From: Nocardia brasiliensis ATCC 700358
Lineage (GTDB): Bacteria > Actinomycetota > Actinomycetes > Mycobacteriales > Mycobacteriaceae
Reading direction: 5' to 3'
Assembly (NCBI RefSeq): GCF_000250675.2
Contig: NC_018681.1
Span: 5,332,001 to 5,396,000 of the forward strand
DNA: 64,000 nt
A program made the position numbers and the translations under genes. Position 1 is the first letter of the stretch, and each line of letters opens with the position of its first letter. Below, in pieces: positions 1 through 7,946 of the stretch. Under the pieces are notes generated by a model, which saw only the letters and a list, made by a program, of their open reading frames with translations, was not told the DNA's origin and made no database searches.

Positions 1-2
1 TG

Positions 3-239
3 TTGCTGCCGCGCGACCGAGCCCAGCACATGGTGCGCTTCCTGACCGACCCGTTGTGGCGGGCGTACACGGTCACCTATATCGAGGGCGCACGCCTGGT
101 CGGCGCCTGGTTGACCGCCGGGCCGGCGGATCAGCCGGTCGCCGGACGCTATCGGCGTCTGCTCCGAGAACCGTTGCTGCCCTGCGACCTACAGCGCGAC
201 CTGGATGCGACGAAGGCGAAATCTGCTATCCGGCACTGA
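3..239 (+). CDS. C-terminal part of an unrecognised protein (5' end outside window)
   Basis: The reading frame is open to the left window edge and ends at a TGA at 237-239, so only the last 78 or so residues are visible. The stretch around RFLTDPLWRAY and YIEGARLVGAWL has natural protein composition with amphipathic helix character. I do not recognise the family. It ends convergently with the next gene, overlapping its stop by 14 bp. Function cannot be assigned from the fragment. Confidence 0.55.
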   Translation: MLPRDRAQHMVRFLTDPLWRAYTVTYIEGARLVGAWLTAGPADQPVAGRYRRLLREPLLPCDLQRDLDATKAKSAIRH

Positions 240-864
240 TGCCGGGCACCATGATCGCCCGTAGTTGCAAGGTGGTGTGGTCGCAGTACCAGATCCGGCT
301 GCCGTCCCAGGTCAGTCCGGTCGGATTGCCCGCGACATGGTACGAAGCGACCTCGCGACGGCTCACCAGGCTGACCAGATTGATCATGGCGTTCTGGTAG
401 TCGGCGTAGGCGAGGTAGTCGTCGGAGACGGTGACGCCCGCGGGCCGGGCATGCACCGGAATCGTGTCGACCAGTTGCAGCCCGTCGGGCGTGCGCAGAT
501 CGATCGCCTTCCGATTCTCATAACCGAGCCACACCCCGTGCTGGGCCGCCTCGATTCCCGACAACCCCTCGCCCGGACGGGGATTCGGCAACTCCGCGAC
601 CGTCTCGGCGGTCGCCGGATCGATCACGCGTAAGGCGCGGTCGTCACCGACGACCTGGATCAAATGGCCGCCCATCGTGGTCAGGTCGGACCGGACTGCC
701 GCACAAGGGATTCGATGTTCGACCGCACCCGTCGCCGGGTCGATCGCGATGATCTGGTTGAGCACGCCTTCGGAGAACCAGAGCAGATCCCCCGACCAGG
801 TCAGGCCGCACAGCTTCAACGCTCGTACCGGGATGTCGCGCACGGTTCCCACGGAAATCGGCAT
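226..864 (-). CDS. Small beta-propeller (YncE/SMP-30-like) protein
   Basis: A 212-residue protein with repeated propeller-blade signatures: GLTWSGDLLWFSE, IDPATGAVEHRIP, VIDPATAETVAELP and, near the C-terminus, GLTWDGSRIWYCD. These are typical of YncE/NHL/SMP-30-type folds, but at this length it has fewer blades than a full six- or seven-blade propeller. The ATG at 864 overlaps the stop of the upstream methyltransferase gene (TGATG) behind a G-rich ribosome site (gagggg), so the two are translationally coupled. The frame extends further upstream to 1008, but that part overlaps the neighbour and looks like shadow. Substrate and role are unknown. No signal peptide is seen, so it is probably cytoplasmic. 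Confidence 0.75.
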   Translation of the reverse strand: MPISVGTVRDIPVRALKLCGLTWSGDLLWFSEGVLNQIIAIDPATGAVEHRIPCAAVRSDLTTMGGHLIQVVGDDRALRVIDPATAETVAELPNPRPGEGLSGIEAAQHGVWLGYENRKAIDLRTPDGLQLVDTIPVHARPAGVTVSDDYLAYADYQNAMINLVSLVSRREVASYHVAGNPTGLTWDGSRIWYCDHTTLQLRAIMVPGISAG

Positions 865-1724
865 CACCCCTCCCCTCCCCGGGCGATCGTGCAGTCCAGC
901 CGCCATTCGGTGACCACCCGGGATCGGGCGGAGCCGGACGGCCGATGCACCGTCGCCTGGATGGCATCGCCGGCGCGCACCGGCGTGTGCCGCAGCGGCC
1001 AGATCCACACCGCCCAGTTACATCCTTGGTACGAAGGAAAATTCGACAGGGTGACGCCGTCGATGAGGTCGGCGGTGAAGAATCCCATCACGGCGTGCAA
1101 GCTGCCGGGCCGTGCGATCGGCAGCCGCACGCGGTCCCCGATCGGCACGGGATCGCTGAGCAGCCGCGGCGCACGCTGGAAGAAGTGCAGCTGGGCGCGG
1201 GGCTCGGCGAAATCCTGCACGGCGTCCAGCCGGAACCCGTGAAAGTCCTGTCCCCACATCCCCCAGCCCTCGTCATCGAATTCGATGGCGGCCAACGTGG
1301 TGGTCAGCTCGCGCGGGATGATCCGGCCGTTCGGCGCCAGGTTCTTACGGGCGACACTGTCCAGCACGCGCATCATGTTCTCTTCCGGGCCGAGATTGCC
1401 CATCATCTCCGAGACGATGACATCGGCCTTGCGCGGCAGCCGGACTGCCCGCGCGTCACCCTGGATCAGGGTGAGCTGTTCTTTCAGATCGTTGGTCGCG
1501 ATGATGCGTTCGGCCACCGCCGCCATATCTGGGTCCGCCTCGATGGCGTACACGTGCTCGGCGCCGTGTTTCAGGGCCAGCAGCGACAGCGCCAAAGTTC
1601 CTGCGCCGACGTCGATCACGATCGAGCCGGGCGCGACGACCTGTGCGAGCGCCTGCTCGTAGGCATTCATCCGCGGCCGGTCGGAGAGCATCACCTGGTG
1701 CATGAGAAGGGTCAACGGGTCCAC
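864..1724 (-). CDS. PRMT-like class I SAM-dependent methyltransferase
   Basis: A 286-residue methyltransferase. SAM motif I is clear (VIDVGAGTLALSLLAL followed by the acidic YAIEAD). SEMMGNLGPEE resembles the double-E loop that in protein arginine methyltransferases holds the substrate guanidinium. The N-terminal HQVMLSDRPRMNAYEQAL matches the PRMT helix that caps the active site, and CNW in SYQGCNWAVWIWPL lies where PRMTs have the THW loop. The start is the GTG at 1724, preceded by GGAGG eight bases upstream; the longer frame to 1784 lacks such a site. It is coupled to the propeller gene downstream. Substrate unknown: arginine methylation is a family-based inference, and the THW histidine is replaced by Asn. 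Confidence 0.8.
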   Translation of the reverse strand: MDPLTLLMHQVMLSDRPRMNAYEQALAQVVAPGSIVIDVGAGTLALSLLALKHGAEHVYAIEADPDMAAVAERIIATNDLKEQLTLIQGDARAVRLPRKADVIVSEMMGNLGPEENMMRVLDSVARKNLAPNGRIIPRELTTTLAAIEFDDEGWGMWGQDFHGFRLDAVQDFAEPRAQLHFFQRAPRLLSDPVPIGDRVRLPIARPGSLHAVMGFFTADLIDGVTLSNFPSYQGCNWAVWIWPLRHTPVRAGDAIQATVHRPSGSARSRVVTEWRLDCTIARGGEG

Positions 1725-1821
1725 AGTGCCTGCCTCCGGTCGTGGACGCTGGTCCCTCCCGACAACGCGGTGAGGGACCAGCAAGGCTGAACTATCGCTA
1801 TTGATAACTCAAGGGAACTCA

Positions 1822-1856
1822 CCCGAGCGGCCCGCGTCAAGCGAAGACCGCTCGGG
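1822..1856 (-). terminator. Intergenic hairpin between minus-strand genes
   Basis: Perfect 9-bp arms (CCCGAGCGG / CCGCTCGGG) enclose a 17-nt loop in the 141-bp gap between the unknown conserved protein and the methyltransferase gene. There is no T-run. It could be a weak terminator or an mRNA processing or stabilising stem. Confidence 0.4.
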
Positions 1857-1865
1857 AAAGCCCGC

Positions 1866-3077
1866 CTATACGTTGACGGCCGCGTGCTCGCCGACAAACG
1901 AATCCCGCATGACCAGGTTGATACCCGTCAGCCTGGCCTTGACCTCGTCCTCCGTGGTGACCAGCGCGGTGTCCGTGCCGTTCATCTGGAGTTCGGTGCC
2001 CGTGGCCTCCATGCTCGACAGCTTGCCGAACACATGCACCGGGTTCGTCGCGTACAGCGTCACGTCGGGCGTGACCAGCTCGAACTCGGTATCGATGTGC
2101 AGCTCGCTGGGGTAGCGGATGCGGCTCAGGCTGTCTTCGCTGCCTTCGCCGAGCGTGCCACCGGACACCCGCGGGAAGCTGACGCGCAGCATCACGCGGC
2201 CGCCGAGCGCGGCGCAGTGGCCGGAGATCGCGACGCGCGAGATCTGTGCCAGCACACCGGCACCCTCGTCGTGCTTCTCCGGTCCGAACAGCAGGATCTC
2301 CGTGCCCGCGGCGTTCTTGTAGTCACCGGCCAGGTCGACGGTCACTTCCTTACCGCCCACCTCCAGCTTGGCCTGACCCTCCAACGACACCTGCATGATC
2401 ATCGACGGATCGACCAGCATGGAGATGCACGGTCCGGCGCTGGGCATGAAGAACATGCTCGGCGTGATGCCCACCGGCTCGTTCTCGTCGTTGGCGGGGT
2501 ACCAGGCCTCGGGCAAGGTGGTGCCCCGGACCACGTTGGGCCCGACGATCACGTCGAACGGTCCGTCACCGCGCGGCTTGCCGAGGTACGGGCCGGTCAG
2601 TGGCTTCTTGAACGGCGGGATGTGGTCGACGACCCCGTAGATGTCGATCACGTTGCGGTGTGCCAGGCGCAACGTGCTGGACTCCAGGATGCCGAACCGG
2701 CGAATGTTGAACTCCGCGGGGAAGTTCTTGCCGGGCGTGATCTGCCGTACGTGACCGGTGTTGGGCAGGAACGGGTTGGACAGCACCTGGATGCGGTCGT
2801 CCAACTCGTAGCTGAAGCCCTTGATGCCGACCTCGGGCGCCGAGATCAACTCGGTCTCGAACTCCGCATAGCCCCTTTCATCGACGCGATGCTCGAATCC
2901 GGGCATCGGCCACTTGTTCAGTTGAACGAAACCGGAGAGATTGATGGTCTCTTTCCGTGCCGCGTAGTAGTCCTCGCCGAAGGCCACGGTAGCGGCGGCG
3001 AGGATGTGCGGACGGATCGGCTTCGGTTCTAAGTTCAGCGATTCGTACGTCTCTTTGATGGCGCTCAATCCAGACAC
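1866..3077 (-). CDS. Conserved actinobacterial protein of unknown function (403 aa)
   Basis: A 403-residue soluble protein with no signal peptide or membrane segment. I see no catalytic motif I can name. The middle (IYGVVDHIPPF, GPYLGKPRGDGPFDVIVGPNVV, MFFMPSAGPCISMLVDP) is beta-rich, and the overall look is of a conserved actinobacterial DUF (possibly the DUF6073 type, from memory and not certain). An RBS (GGAGG) precedes the ATG at 3077. About 190 bp of unusually AT-rich DNA lies upstream (3110-3200), likely its promoter. It is followed on the same strand by the PRMT-like and propeller genes, so the three may act together. Confidence 0.7.
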   Translation of the reverse strand: MSGLSAIKETYESLNLEPKPIRPHILAAATVAFGEDYYAARKETINLSGFVQLNKWPMPGFEHRVDERGYAEFETELISAPEVGIKGFSYELDDRIQVLSNPFLPNTGHVRQITPGKNFPAEFNIRRFGILESSTLRLAHRNVIDIYGVVDHIPPFKKPLTGPYLGKPRGDGPFDVIVGPNVVRGTTLPEAWYPANDENEPVGITPSMFFMPSAGPCISMLVDPSMIMQVSLEGQAKLEVGGKEVTVDLAGDYKNAAGTEILLFGPEKHDEGAGVLAQISRVAISGHCAALGGRVMLRVSFPRVSGGTLGEGSEDSLSRIRYPSELHIDTEFELVTPDVTLYATNPVHVFGKLSSMEATGTELQMNGTDTALVTTEDEVKARLTGINLVMRDSFVGEHAAVNV

Positions 3078-3272
3078 CTCCAGCGTCTGCGGTACTAGTT
3101 GGAACGATCCTCATTAACTATATGTTTTTGAACTTATCTAGGTCAATGATATGAGCACAATCAAAAGGGCGAAGTATCAAGATTAATTTCCGGACCCACT
3201 GAATTAGCACTGACAAATTGCATGCCGAAGCCGCACAACACCTCGGGTGTTGCGCGGCGGATTACAGCGGAA

Positions 3273-3546
3273 TCAGGTCAGTGAAATCTCCCGGCTTTCA
3301 ACTCGAAATACCAAGCTCGCGGTTTCCGCGCCGTCGGGATCCGCGGCACGATCCCAGCCTTCGACGTCGACAACCACGGTCTGGCCGGGGCCGATCTCGC
3401 CGAACAGAATCTTCTCGGAGAGCTGGTCCTCGATCTCGCGCTGGATGGTGCGCCGCAGCGGACGGGCGCCCAGCACCTGATCGAATCCTCGCTTGGCCAG
3501 TAAAGCCTTGCCCTGCTCGGTGAGTTCGATTTTGCACTCCTCACCA
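3273..3546 (-). pseudogene. ClpC C-terminal remnant (D2 small domain)
   Basis: The last 90 or so residues of the frame match the extreme C-terminus of the AAA+ unfoldase ClpC: LAKRGFDQVLGARPLRRTIQ, then REIEDQLSEKILFGEIGPGQ and VVVDVEGWD. No Walker motifs, N-domain or rest of D2 are present. No in-frame ATG/GTG with a ribosome site lies at the boundary; the homology stops at about 3546, beside an AT-rich tract (tatataaatatata). It therefore looks like a displaced or duplicated gene tail. A full clpC would be about 2.5 kb; the functional copy must lie elsewhere. Confidence 0.8.
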
Positions 3547-3705
3547 CCATGCCAGGTAGGTATATAAATATATAGTAACTGCCCGCGCGGCGGAGGCAAG
3601 CCCGAGTTCGCGGTAGCTTCGTGTCGCTCTTGAGGTCTCGTCCCCCGTGCTCTACCTTGACCCGAGGGCACGTTCACTATCCGAAACCAGAGGAGATCCC
3701 CCGTC

Positions 3706-4419
3706 ATGGGCGAAGTGGATGCCGCGGCGATGGAACCGATGTGGCCCAAGGGCGCCAGCGACGAATACGTCACGGCCCGTATCGAACTGGCGAAAGCCGA
3801 ACGCACGCTACGCGATCAGATCGAGGCGGTGGCCGCCGCCCGCCGGGAGATGCCGCCCGGCCGCACCCTCGACGACTACGCCTTCGCCGAGGGCCCGGCG
3901 GACCTCGGCAGGCCCGAACCGATCCGGACCACCAGGCTGCGGGAGCTGTTCGGCGAGCACGACACCCTCGTCGTCTACCACCTCATGTTCCACCCGGACG
4001 AAGACGCGGCCTGCCCGATGTGCTCGATGTGGGTCGACGGCTTCCAAGGCGTCGCCCATCACCTGGGTCAGCGCACCAGCTTCGCCGTCATCGCCAAGGC
4101 CCCACTGCCGAAACTGCGCGGCTGGGCGTTGCAACGCGGCTGGGACGGCCTGCGCATCCTCTCCAGCCACGACACCACCTTCAACGCCGACCTGAACGCC
4201 GAACGGCCCGACGGCGACCAGCGCCCGATGATCAGCGTCTTCACCGCCGAGGGCGACGAGGTGCGCCACTTCTACACCCTGCCCGCCAACTTCCTCGACG
4301 ACGCCCAACGCGGCATCGACCTGCTGTCCCCGGTCTGGAACGTCCTCGACCTACTCCCCGCCGGGCGCGGCGAGTGGTACGCCGAAAACGACTACGCCGG
4401 GCGTGCGCGCCAGGCCTGA
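3706..4419 (+). CDS. DUF899 thioredoxin-like protein
   Basis: A 237-residue DUF899 family member. The segment LFGEHDTLVVYHLMFHPDEDAACPMCSMW is diagnostic: a thioredoxin-like fold with CPMC at about residues 103-106 in the position of the CxxC motif. The C-terminal part (DLLSPVWNVLDLLPAGRGEW) is typical of the family. The start is the ATG at 3706 behind CAGAGGAGATCCCCCGTC, a good ribosome site. Cytosolic; redox function is suggested by fold and CxxC but is not established. It is monocistronic, facing the SRPBCC gene. Confidence 0.85.
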   Translation: MGEVDAAAMEPMWPKGASDEYVTARIELAKAERTLRDQIEAVAAARREMPPGRTLDDYAFAEGPADLGRPEPIRTTRLRELFGEHDTLVVYHLMFHPDEDAACPMCSMWVDGFQGVAHHLGQRTSFAVIAKAPLPKLRGWALQRGWDGLRILSSHDTTFNADLNAERPDGDQRPMISVFTAEGDEVRHFYTLPANFLDDAQRGIDLLSPVWNVLDLLPAGRGEWYAENDYAGRARQA

Positions 4420-4443
4420 GCGCCTGCGGCGGCCGACTGCTAC

Positions 4444-5316
4444 CTAGGCAGGGTCCGGGAAGTCCCGAATGACCGGCTTCCAGGCATCGCCCAGTTCGTT
4501 CAAGCGGCGGATCTCGGCCAGGGCGGCGAACCAACCGGCCTCGTGCTGGGCGGCGTTGTCGAGTTCGGCGTCGGTGTAACCGCTTTGGACGAAGGTGAGG
4601 CGGGTGCCGCCGTCGGTGCCGTCCAACTGCCAGGTGACGATCGAGCCTTCGCTGTCGGCGAGGGTGATCCGGCGGTCGGGCTCGAATTCGGTCACTTCGC
4701 CGTCGATGCCCAGGGTGGCGCGGCCGCCGACCCGGGGTTCGAGTTCCACCCCGGAGGCACCGAACCACCGTTCGATCTGCGCGGGCTCGATCAGCGAGGC
4801 GAACACCCGCTCAGGCGGCGCGGCGATGCTGATCTCGGCCCGGATCTCGGTGCCGCGGTCCGGGCCGAAGTCGGCCGCCGGCGTCAGTTCGGTTCTGCCG
4901 TCCAAGTATTCGACCAGGCGGGCCAGCGCGAGTGGCCAGAACACATGCATCGCGTGCGTGCCGTCGCGGCGGCCCGAGGGAGCCATCAGCTCTTCCAGCG
5001 TCGGCAACCCGGCGTGGGTCAACCGCAACACGGTCGCATCGCCCGCGTCCGCGAGCCGCAACTCGACCCGCGTTTTCACGCCGTCCAGAACCCAGACGAA
5101 CGCCAATGATTCGGAGCCGGCTGCCGTCGCACCTTCTTGGTGCGGCTGATCGCCCTGCGGGGTGGTCGATCCCCAGAACTCGTATCGGCCGGCGTCGAGA
5201 TCGACCTCGGCGTGCTCGGCCAGCCAGCGGGTGAGTTGCGCGGGATCTGTCAGAGCCCGGTACGCCTCGTCCCGGCCTACGGGAAGCTCGGTTTCGACAC
5301 GCAATTGATCACTCAT
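4444..5316 (-). CDS. Tandem SRPBCC (AHSA1-like) protein
   Basis: 290 residues with two START/AHSA1-type lipid-binding folds. The first begins VETELPVGRDEAYRALTDP and the second IRAEISIAAPPERVFASLIEP, the characteristic start of the Bet v1 fold. The first shows WLAEHAEVDLDAGRYEFWG and the second ERWFGASGVELEPRVGG. The ATG at 5316 lies inside the end of the upstream ArsR gene (8-nt overlap) with a GAGAG ribosome site, so the two are cotranscribed. ArsR/SRPBCC pairs are common in actinobacteria. The ligand is unknown. Confidence 0.85.
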   Translation of the reverse strand: MSDQLRVETELPVGRDEAYRALTDPAQLTRWLAEHAEVDLDAGRYEFWGSTTPQGDQPHQEGATAAGSESLAFVWVLDGVKTRVELRLADAGDATVLRLTHAGLPTLEELMAPSGRRDGTHAMHVFWPLALARLVEYLDGRTELTPAADFGPDRGTEIRAEISIAAPPERVFASLIEPAQIERWFGASGVELEPRVGGRATLGIDGEVTEFEPDRRITLADSEGSIVTWQLDGTDGGTRLTFVQSGYTDAELDNAAQHEAGWFAALAEIRRLNELGDAWKPVIRDFPDPA

Positions 5317-5875
5317 CGGGGTTCTCTCCTTCATCTTCGTGTGGGTAACAGGCGACCGCGAGGCGAAAGGTCTCGCCCTGGCCGGTGCCGTGCCGGGTGA
5401 ACAACTCCTGCAGCACGGTGCGCAACTCGTCGAAAAAGGCCTGCCGGTGACCGGGTTTGAGCCTGATCTGCCCCGAGACCCCGAGCGTCGGCACCGGTCC
5501 GTCCGCCGGGGACAACGCGCCCAGCTCGCTCTGCACGTGCTCGACCAGGTCGAGCAGATAACCCAGGCTGAACTCATCGCGCACCCGGCGCCGTTCGGCC
5601 GGGACCAGTCGCGGCGACACCCAGTACGACCGCGCCACGGCCTGATAGACGCCTTCGCGGATCCCGTTCACGTGCCGCTCCGCGACCCGCTCGACCAACC
5701 CGGCCACCACCAGCTTCTTGACGTGATAAGAGACCCGCTGTGTCGATTGCCCCAGCACCTGCCCCACCTCGGGGCACGACCGCGGCTGCGCGAGCTGCTG
5801 CAAGACGTCGACCCGCTGCGGCTTGAACAGCACCTCGGCCTGCTCGATCGAGTCGACGTACAAAAGTTCTTTCAC
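5309..5875 (-). CDS. ArsR-family winged-helix regulator
   Basis: 188 residues. An N-terminal winged helix runs from about residue 15 to 80 (FKPQRVDVLQQLAQPRSCPEVGQVLGQSTQRVSYHVKKLVVAGLV, recognition helix around QRVSYHVKKL). A C-terminal extension of about 100 residues has no cysteine metal site, so it is not a metal sensor of the classical type. It overlaps the SRPBCC gene by 8 nt and is probably autoregulatory for the pair. Confidence 0.8.
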   Translation of the reverse strand: MKELLYVDSIEQAEVLFKPQRVDVLQQLAQPRSCPEVGQVLGQSTQRVSYHVKKLVVAGLVERVAERHVNGIREGVYQAVARSYWVSPRLVPAERRRVRDEFSLGYLLDLVEHVQSELGALSPADGPVPTLGVSGQIRLKPGHRQAFFDELRTVLQELFTRHGTGQGETFRLAVACYPHEDEGENPDE

Positions 5876-6088
5876 GAGAAACAGTATTTGTACGTTGCTC
5901 TGCCGTTGTCAAGCACTTCACGGCATCCCCTGGGCGAACCGTCGCCGACGGCAGACATCCGCCTGACCGGCCCGACGACGATCAACGATCGATCTTTGTT
6001 CCGCTCTACGGAACAGCGGGTGGAAAGCGGGGGCCGCACACCGTGCAATCGAAAGACCTTCACCCGTCGCAGAGTTGGGAGCTCGAGC

Positions 6089-7090
6089 GTGATTTCCGAC
6101 CACCTGTACCGCACCGCACAGGAACACCGAGCAGGCGCGGGGAGCGCACACGGCAAGATCATTCTGCTCGGTGAGCACATGGTGGTGTACGGCATGCCGG
6201 CCATCGCGGTACCGATGCCCGAACTCCGCGCGCACGCCACCGCGTACGGTCGCGCAGCGGCCGACTCCCCCGCCGCCGACGCCGTGCTCGATGCACAGCG
6301 CTCGCGCAGCCACCTCGTGCACGTCGACCCGCGTTCCGACGGCCGATCGGGTGACAGCGTCGAGGTGGCAGCGCACGCGTTCATGCGGCTGGTGGGTTAC
6401 ACGGGGCGTGGGGTCGACGTCGTCCTGCGGTGTGCGATACCGCCCGGCCGGGGCCTCGGCGCCAGCGCCGCGTGTGCCGTCGCGACCGTGCGGGCGCTCG
6501 CCGATCATCTCGATTGCACACTGACACCGGAGATCTTGCACCGCGCGGTACAGCACGGCGAAGACATGGCCCACGGCACCGCGAGCGGCATCGACGCGGT
6601 CGCCTGTATGGCAGAGGGTCCGGTCTGGTTCGAATCGGGCTGGGTACAACCGCTTTCGGGACCGGCGTGGGCCCGCCTCGTGGTCGCCGATACCGGGATC
6701 AAGGGCAGCACCAAGGCCGCGGTCACCCAGGTCCGCACGCAGCTCGCCAGCGAGATCAACCAGGCACGAACCCATTTGATCAACGCCGCGGCGCTGACGC
6801 GCATGGCGGCCGAGGACCTCGCCGCGGGCCGCGTAGCCGAGCTGGGCAAGCACTGCACCGCTTTCCACGCGCTGCTGTGCGAAATCGGGGTCAGCTGCGG
6901 CGCACTCGATCGGCTGGTCGCCGCCGCCGTCGAGGCAGGCGCGGCGGGCGCGAAACTGACCGGCGGCGGCCTGGGCGGCTGCATGATCGCGCTCGTCGAG
7001 GACGACGAGCAAGCCGTCACCGTCCGCACGGCGCTGCAACAGGCCGGGGCCGTGCGCACCTGGACCATTCCGCTCGGACGCAAGGCGTGA
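6089..7090 (+). CDS. mvk: Mevalonate kinase
   Basis: 333 residues, GHMP kinase superfamily. It should phosphorylate mevalonate to mevalonate-5-phosphate. Motif 1 is GKIILLGEHMVVYGMPAIA, the ATP-binding motif is PPGRGLGASAACAVA, the DMAHGTASGIDAVAC segment matches the mevalonate kinase family, and motif 3 is KLTGGGLGGCMIAL. The start is the GTG at 6089, where homology begins, with a GGGAG-like site; the open frame continues to 5339 but that part is antisense to the ArsR gene. No other mevalonate-pathway gene lies nearby, so it is an orphan here. The carotenoid operon 14 kb away is the only other isoprenoid locus in the window. Confidence 0.9.
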   Translation: MISDHLYRTAQEHRAGAGSAHGKIILLGEHMVVYGMPAIAVPMPELRAHATAYGRAAADSPAADAVLDAQRSRSHLVHVDPRSDGRSGDSVEVAAHAFMRLVGYTGRGVDVVLRCAIPPGRGLGASAACAVATVRALADHLDCTLTPEILHRAVQHGEDMAHGTASGIDAVACMAEGPVWFESGWVQPLSGPAWARLVVADTGIKGSTKAAVTQVRTQLASEINQARTHLINAAALTRMAAEDLAAGRVAELGKHCTAFHALLCEIGVSCGALDRLVAAAVEAGAAGAKLTGGGLGGCMIALVEDDEQAVTVRTALQQAGAVRTWTIPLGRKA

Positions 7091-7398
7091 ACGCACCCGT
7101 CGCAACCCGATCCACCGTCGGACGAGCGATCGGCACATGGTCCAGCACCTCGAATCGCTGCTGCGGTCGAGTGATACACATCCTCGCCACCGAAGGCGCG
7201 ACACCGGTCACCAGGACGTAGCAGGACCGCATTCGGACGAGCGATCACCAGGTGATGATTGCGGCATCGGCCCTCCGCCACCATTACCTGGTGATCAACC
7301 GACCAGCCCCGGGGAGGTGCGCTACGTGTGCGCGTCGGAGGGCACGACGGCGGTCCGCCCGCGATCTGTGCGTTCACTGAGAAATTGCGCGCGGCGTC

Positions 7399-7424
7399 GA
7401 TATATGCATACTTTCGCATATATC
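7399..7424. promoter_or_regulatory. Palindrome upstream of antitoxin-like gene
   Basis: Perfect 9-bp inverted repeat GATATATGC / GCATATATC separated by 8 nt, centred about 63 bp before the ATG of the MT0933-like gene. It is the most AT-rich spot in the neighbourhood. It fits an operator overlapping a promoter; autoregulation is inference. Confidence 0.5.
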
Positions 7425-7474
7425 TTGGGAATCACGGGCCGAGCAACGGCCCCTCCCGATCGAAAGGAACGAGC

Positions 7475-7672
7475 ATGGCCTCGACGCTGGCGAGAATTCT
7501 CGCAATGACCAAGGGCGGCAAGGTGAACAGTGCGACCGTCAAGTCGGCGATCCGCGCCAACGAGAGCACGATCAAGCGCGCGACCGACCTCCTCGACGCA
7601 CGGACCGCCGGGCGCTATCGCGGCAGGCTGGACAAACTTCAGCAGTCGGCGACGAAATGGGCAAATCAGTAG
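7475..7672 (+). CDS. MT0933-like small antitoxin-type protein
   Basis: A 65-residue basic protein. The C-terminal half, TIKRATDLLDARTAGRYRGR then LDKLQQSATKW, matches the pattern of Rv0909/MT0933-type antitoxins (AGDFVDEKTQGKYSDTIHKV in the mycobacterial relative, from memory). The RBS GAAAGGAAC lies just before the ATG at 7475. No toxin gene (SRPBCC-type Rv0910 homologue) follows: the next gene is a short ORF and an IclR regulator. It is thus an orphan of the pair, or may serve another role. Confidence 0.65.
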   Translation: MASTLARILAMTKGGKVNSATVKSAIRANESTIKRATDLLDARTAGRYRGRLDKLQQSATKWANQ

Positions 7673-7817
7673 TTTCCCGGCTCGGATCGGTCGATTCGGC
7701 GCAACGGCGTTCTGCACCCAGTGCGTGCAAACTCCGAGCAGGGGGTTACGACGGGGATCTTCCTGAGTAGGTTCGGGCTCGGCGGGCTCGGAAGTAGTTG
7801 CCACAAGGGAGTGATCG

Positions 7818-7946
7818 ATGTCCATCATGCTGCGGTATCCACGCCCGCTCGTGCGCGAGAGCGAAGCCCGTGTCCACTTGCCGGAGTCGGCAACCGAGCG
7901 GGGAACTCCCCCGGCCCGGCCGCGCGAGTTCCGGTGCGATGCCTGA
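7818..7946 (+). CDS. 42-aa small ORF overlapping the IclR gene
   Basis: ATG at 7818 behind AAGGGAGTGATCG, a better ribosome site than the one in front of the downstream regulator. It encodes MSIMLRYPRPLVRESEARVH plus 22 more residues and stops at TGA 7944-7946, overlapping the ATG (7939) of the IclR gene by 8 nt. The arrangement suggests a coupling leader ORF. The peptide itself has no recognisable domain. Confidence 0.45.
   Translation: MSIMLRYPRPLVRESEARVHLPESATERGTPPARPREFRCDA

Noticed and set aside
3547..3806. N-terminal extension of the ClpC-like frame
   Set aside because: The 88 codons before the homology have no similarity to ClpC and overlap the DUF899 gene.
5339..6088. Long forward frame running into the mevalonate kinase gene (583 codons in total)
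   Set aside because: The first 250 codons are antisense to the ArsR gene and show no homology; kinase homology and a start site begin at 6089.
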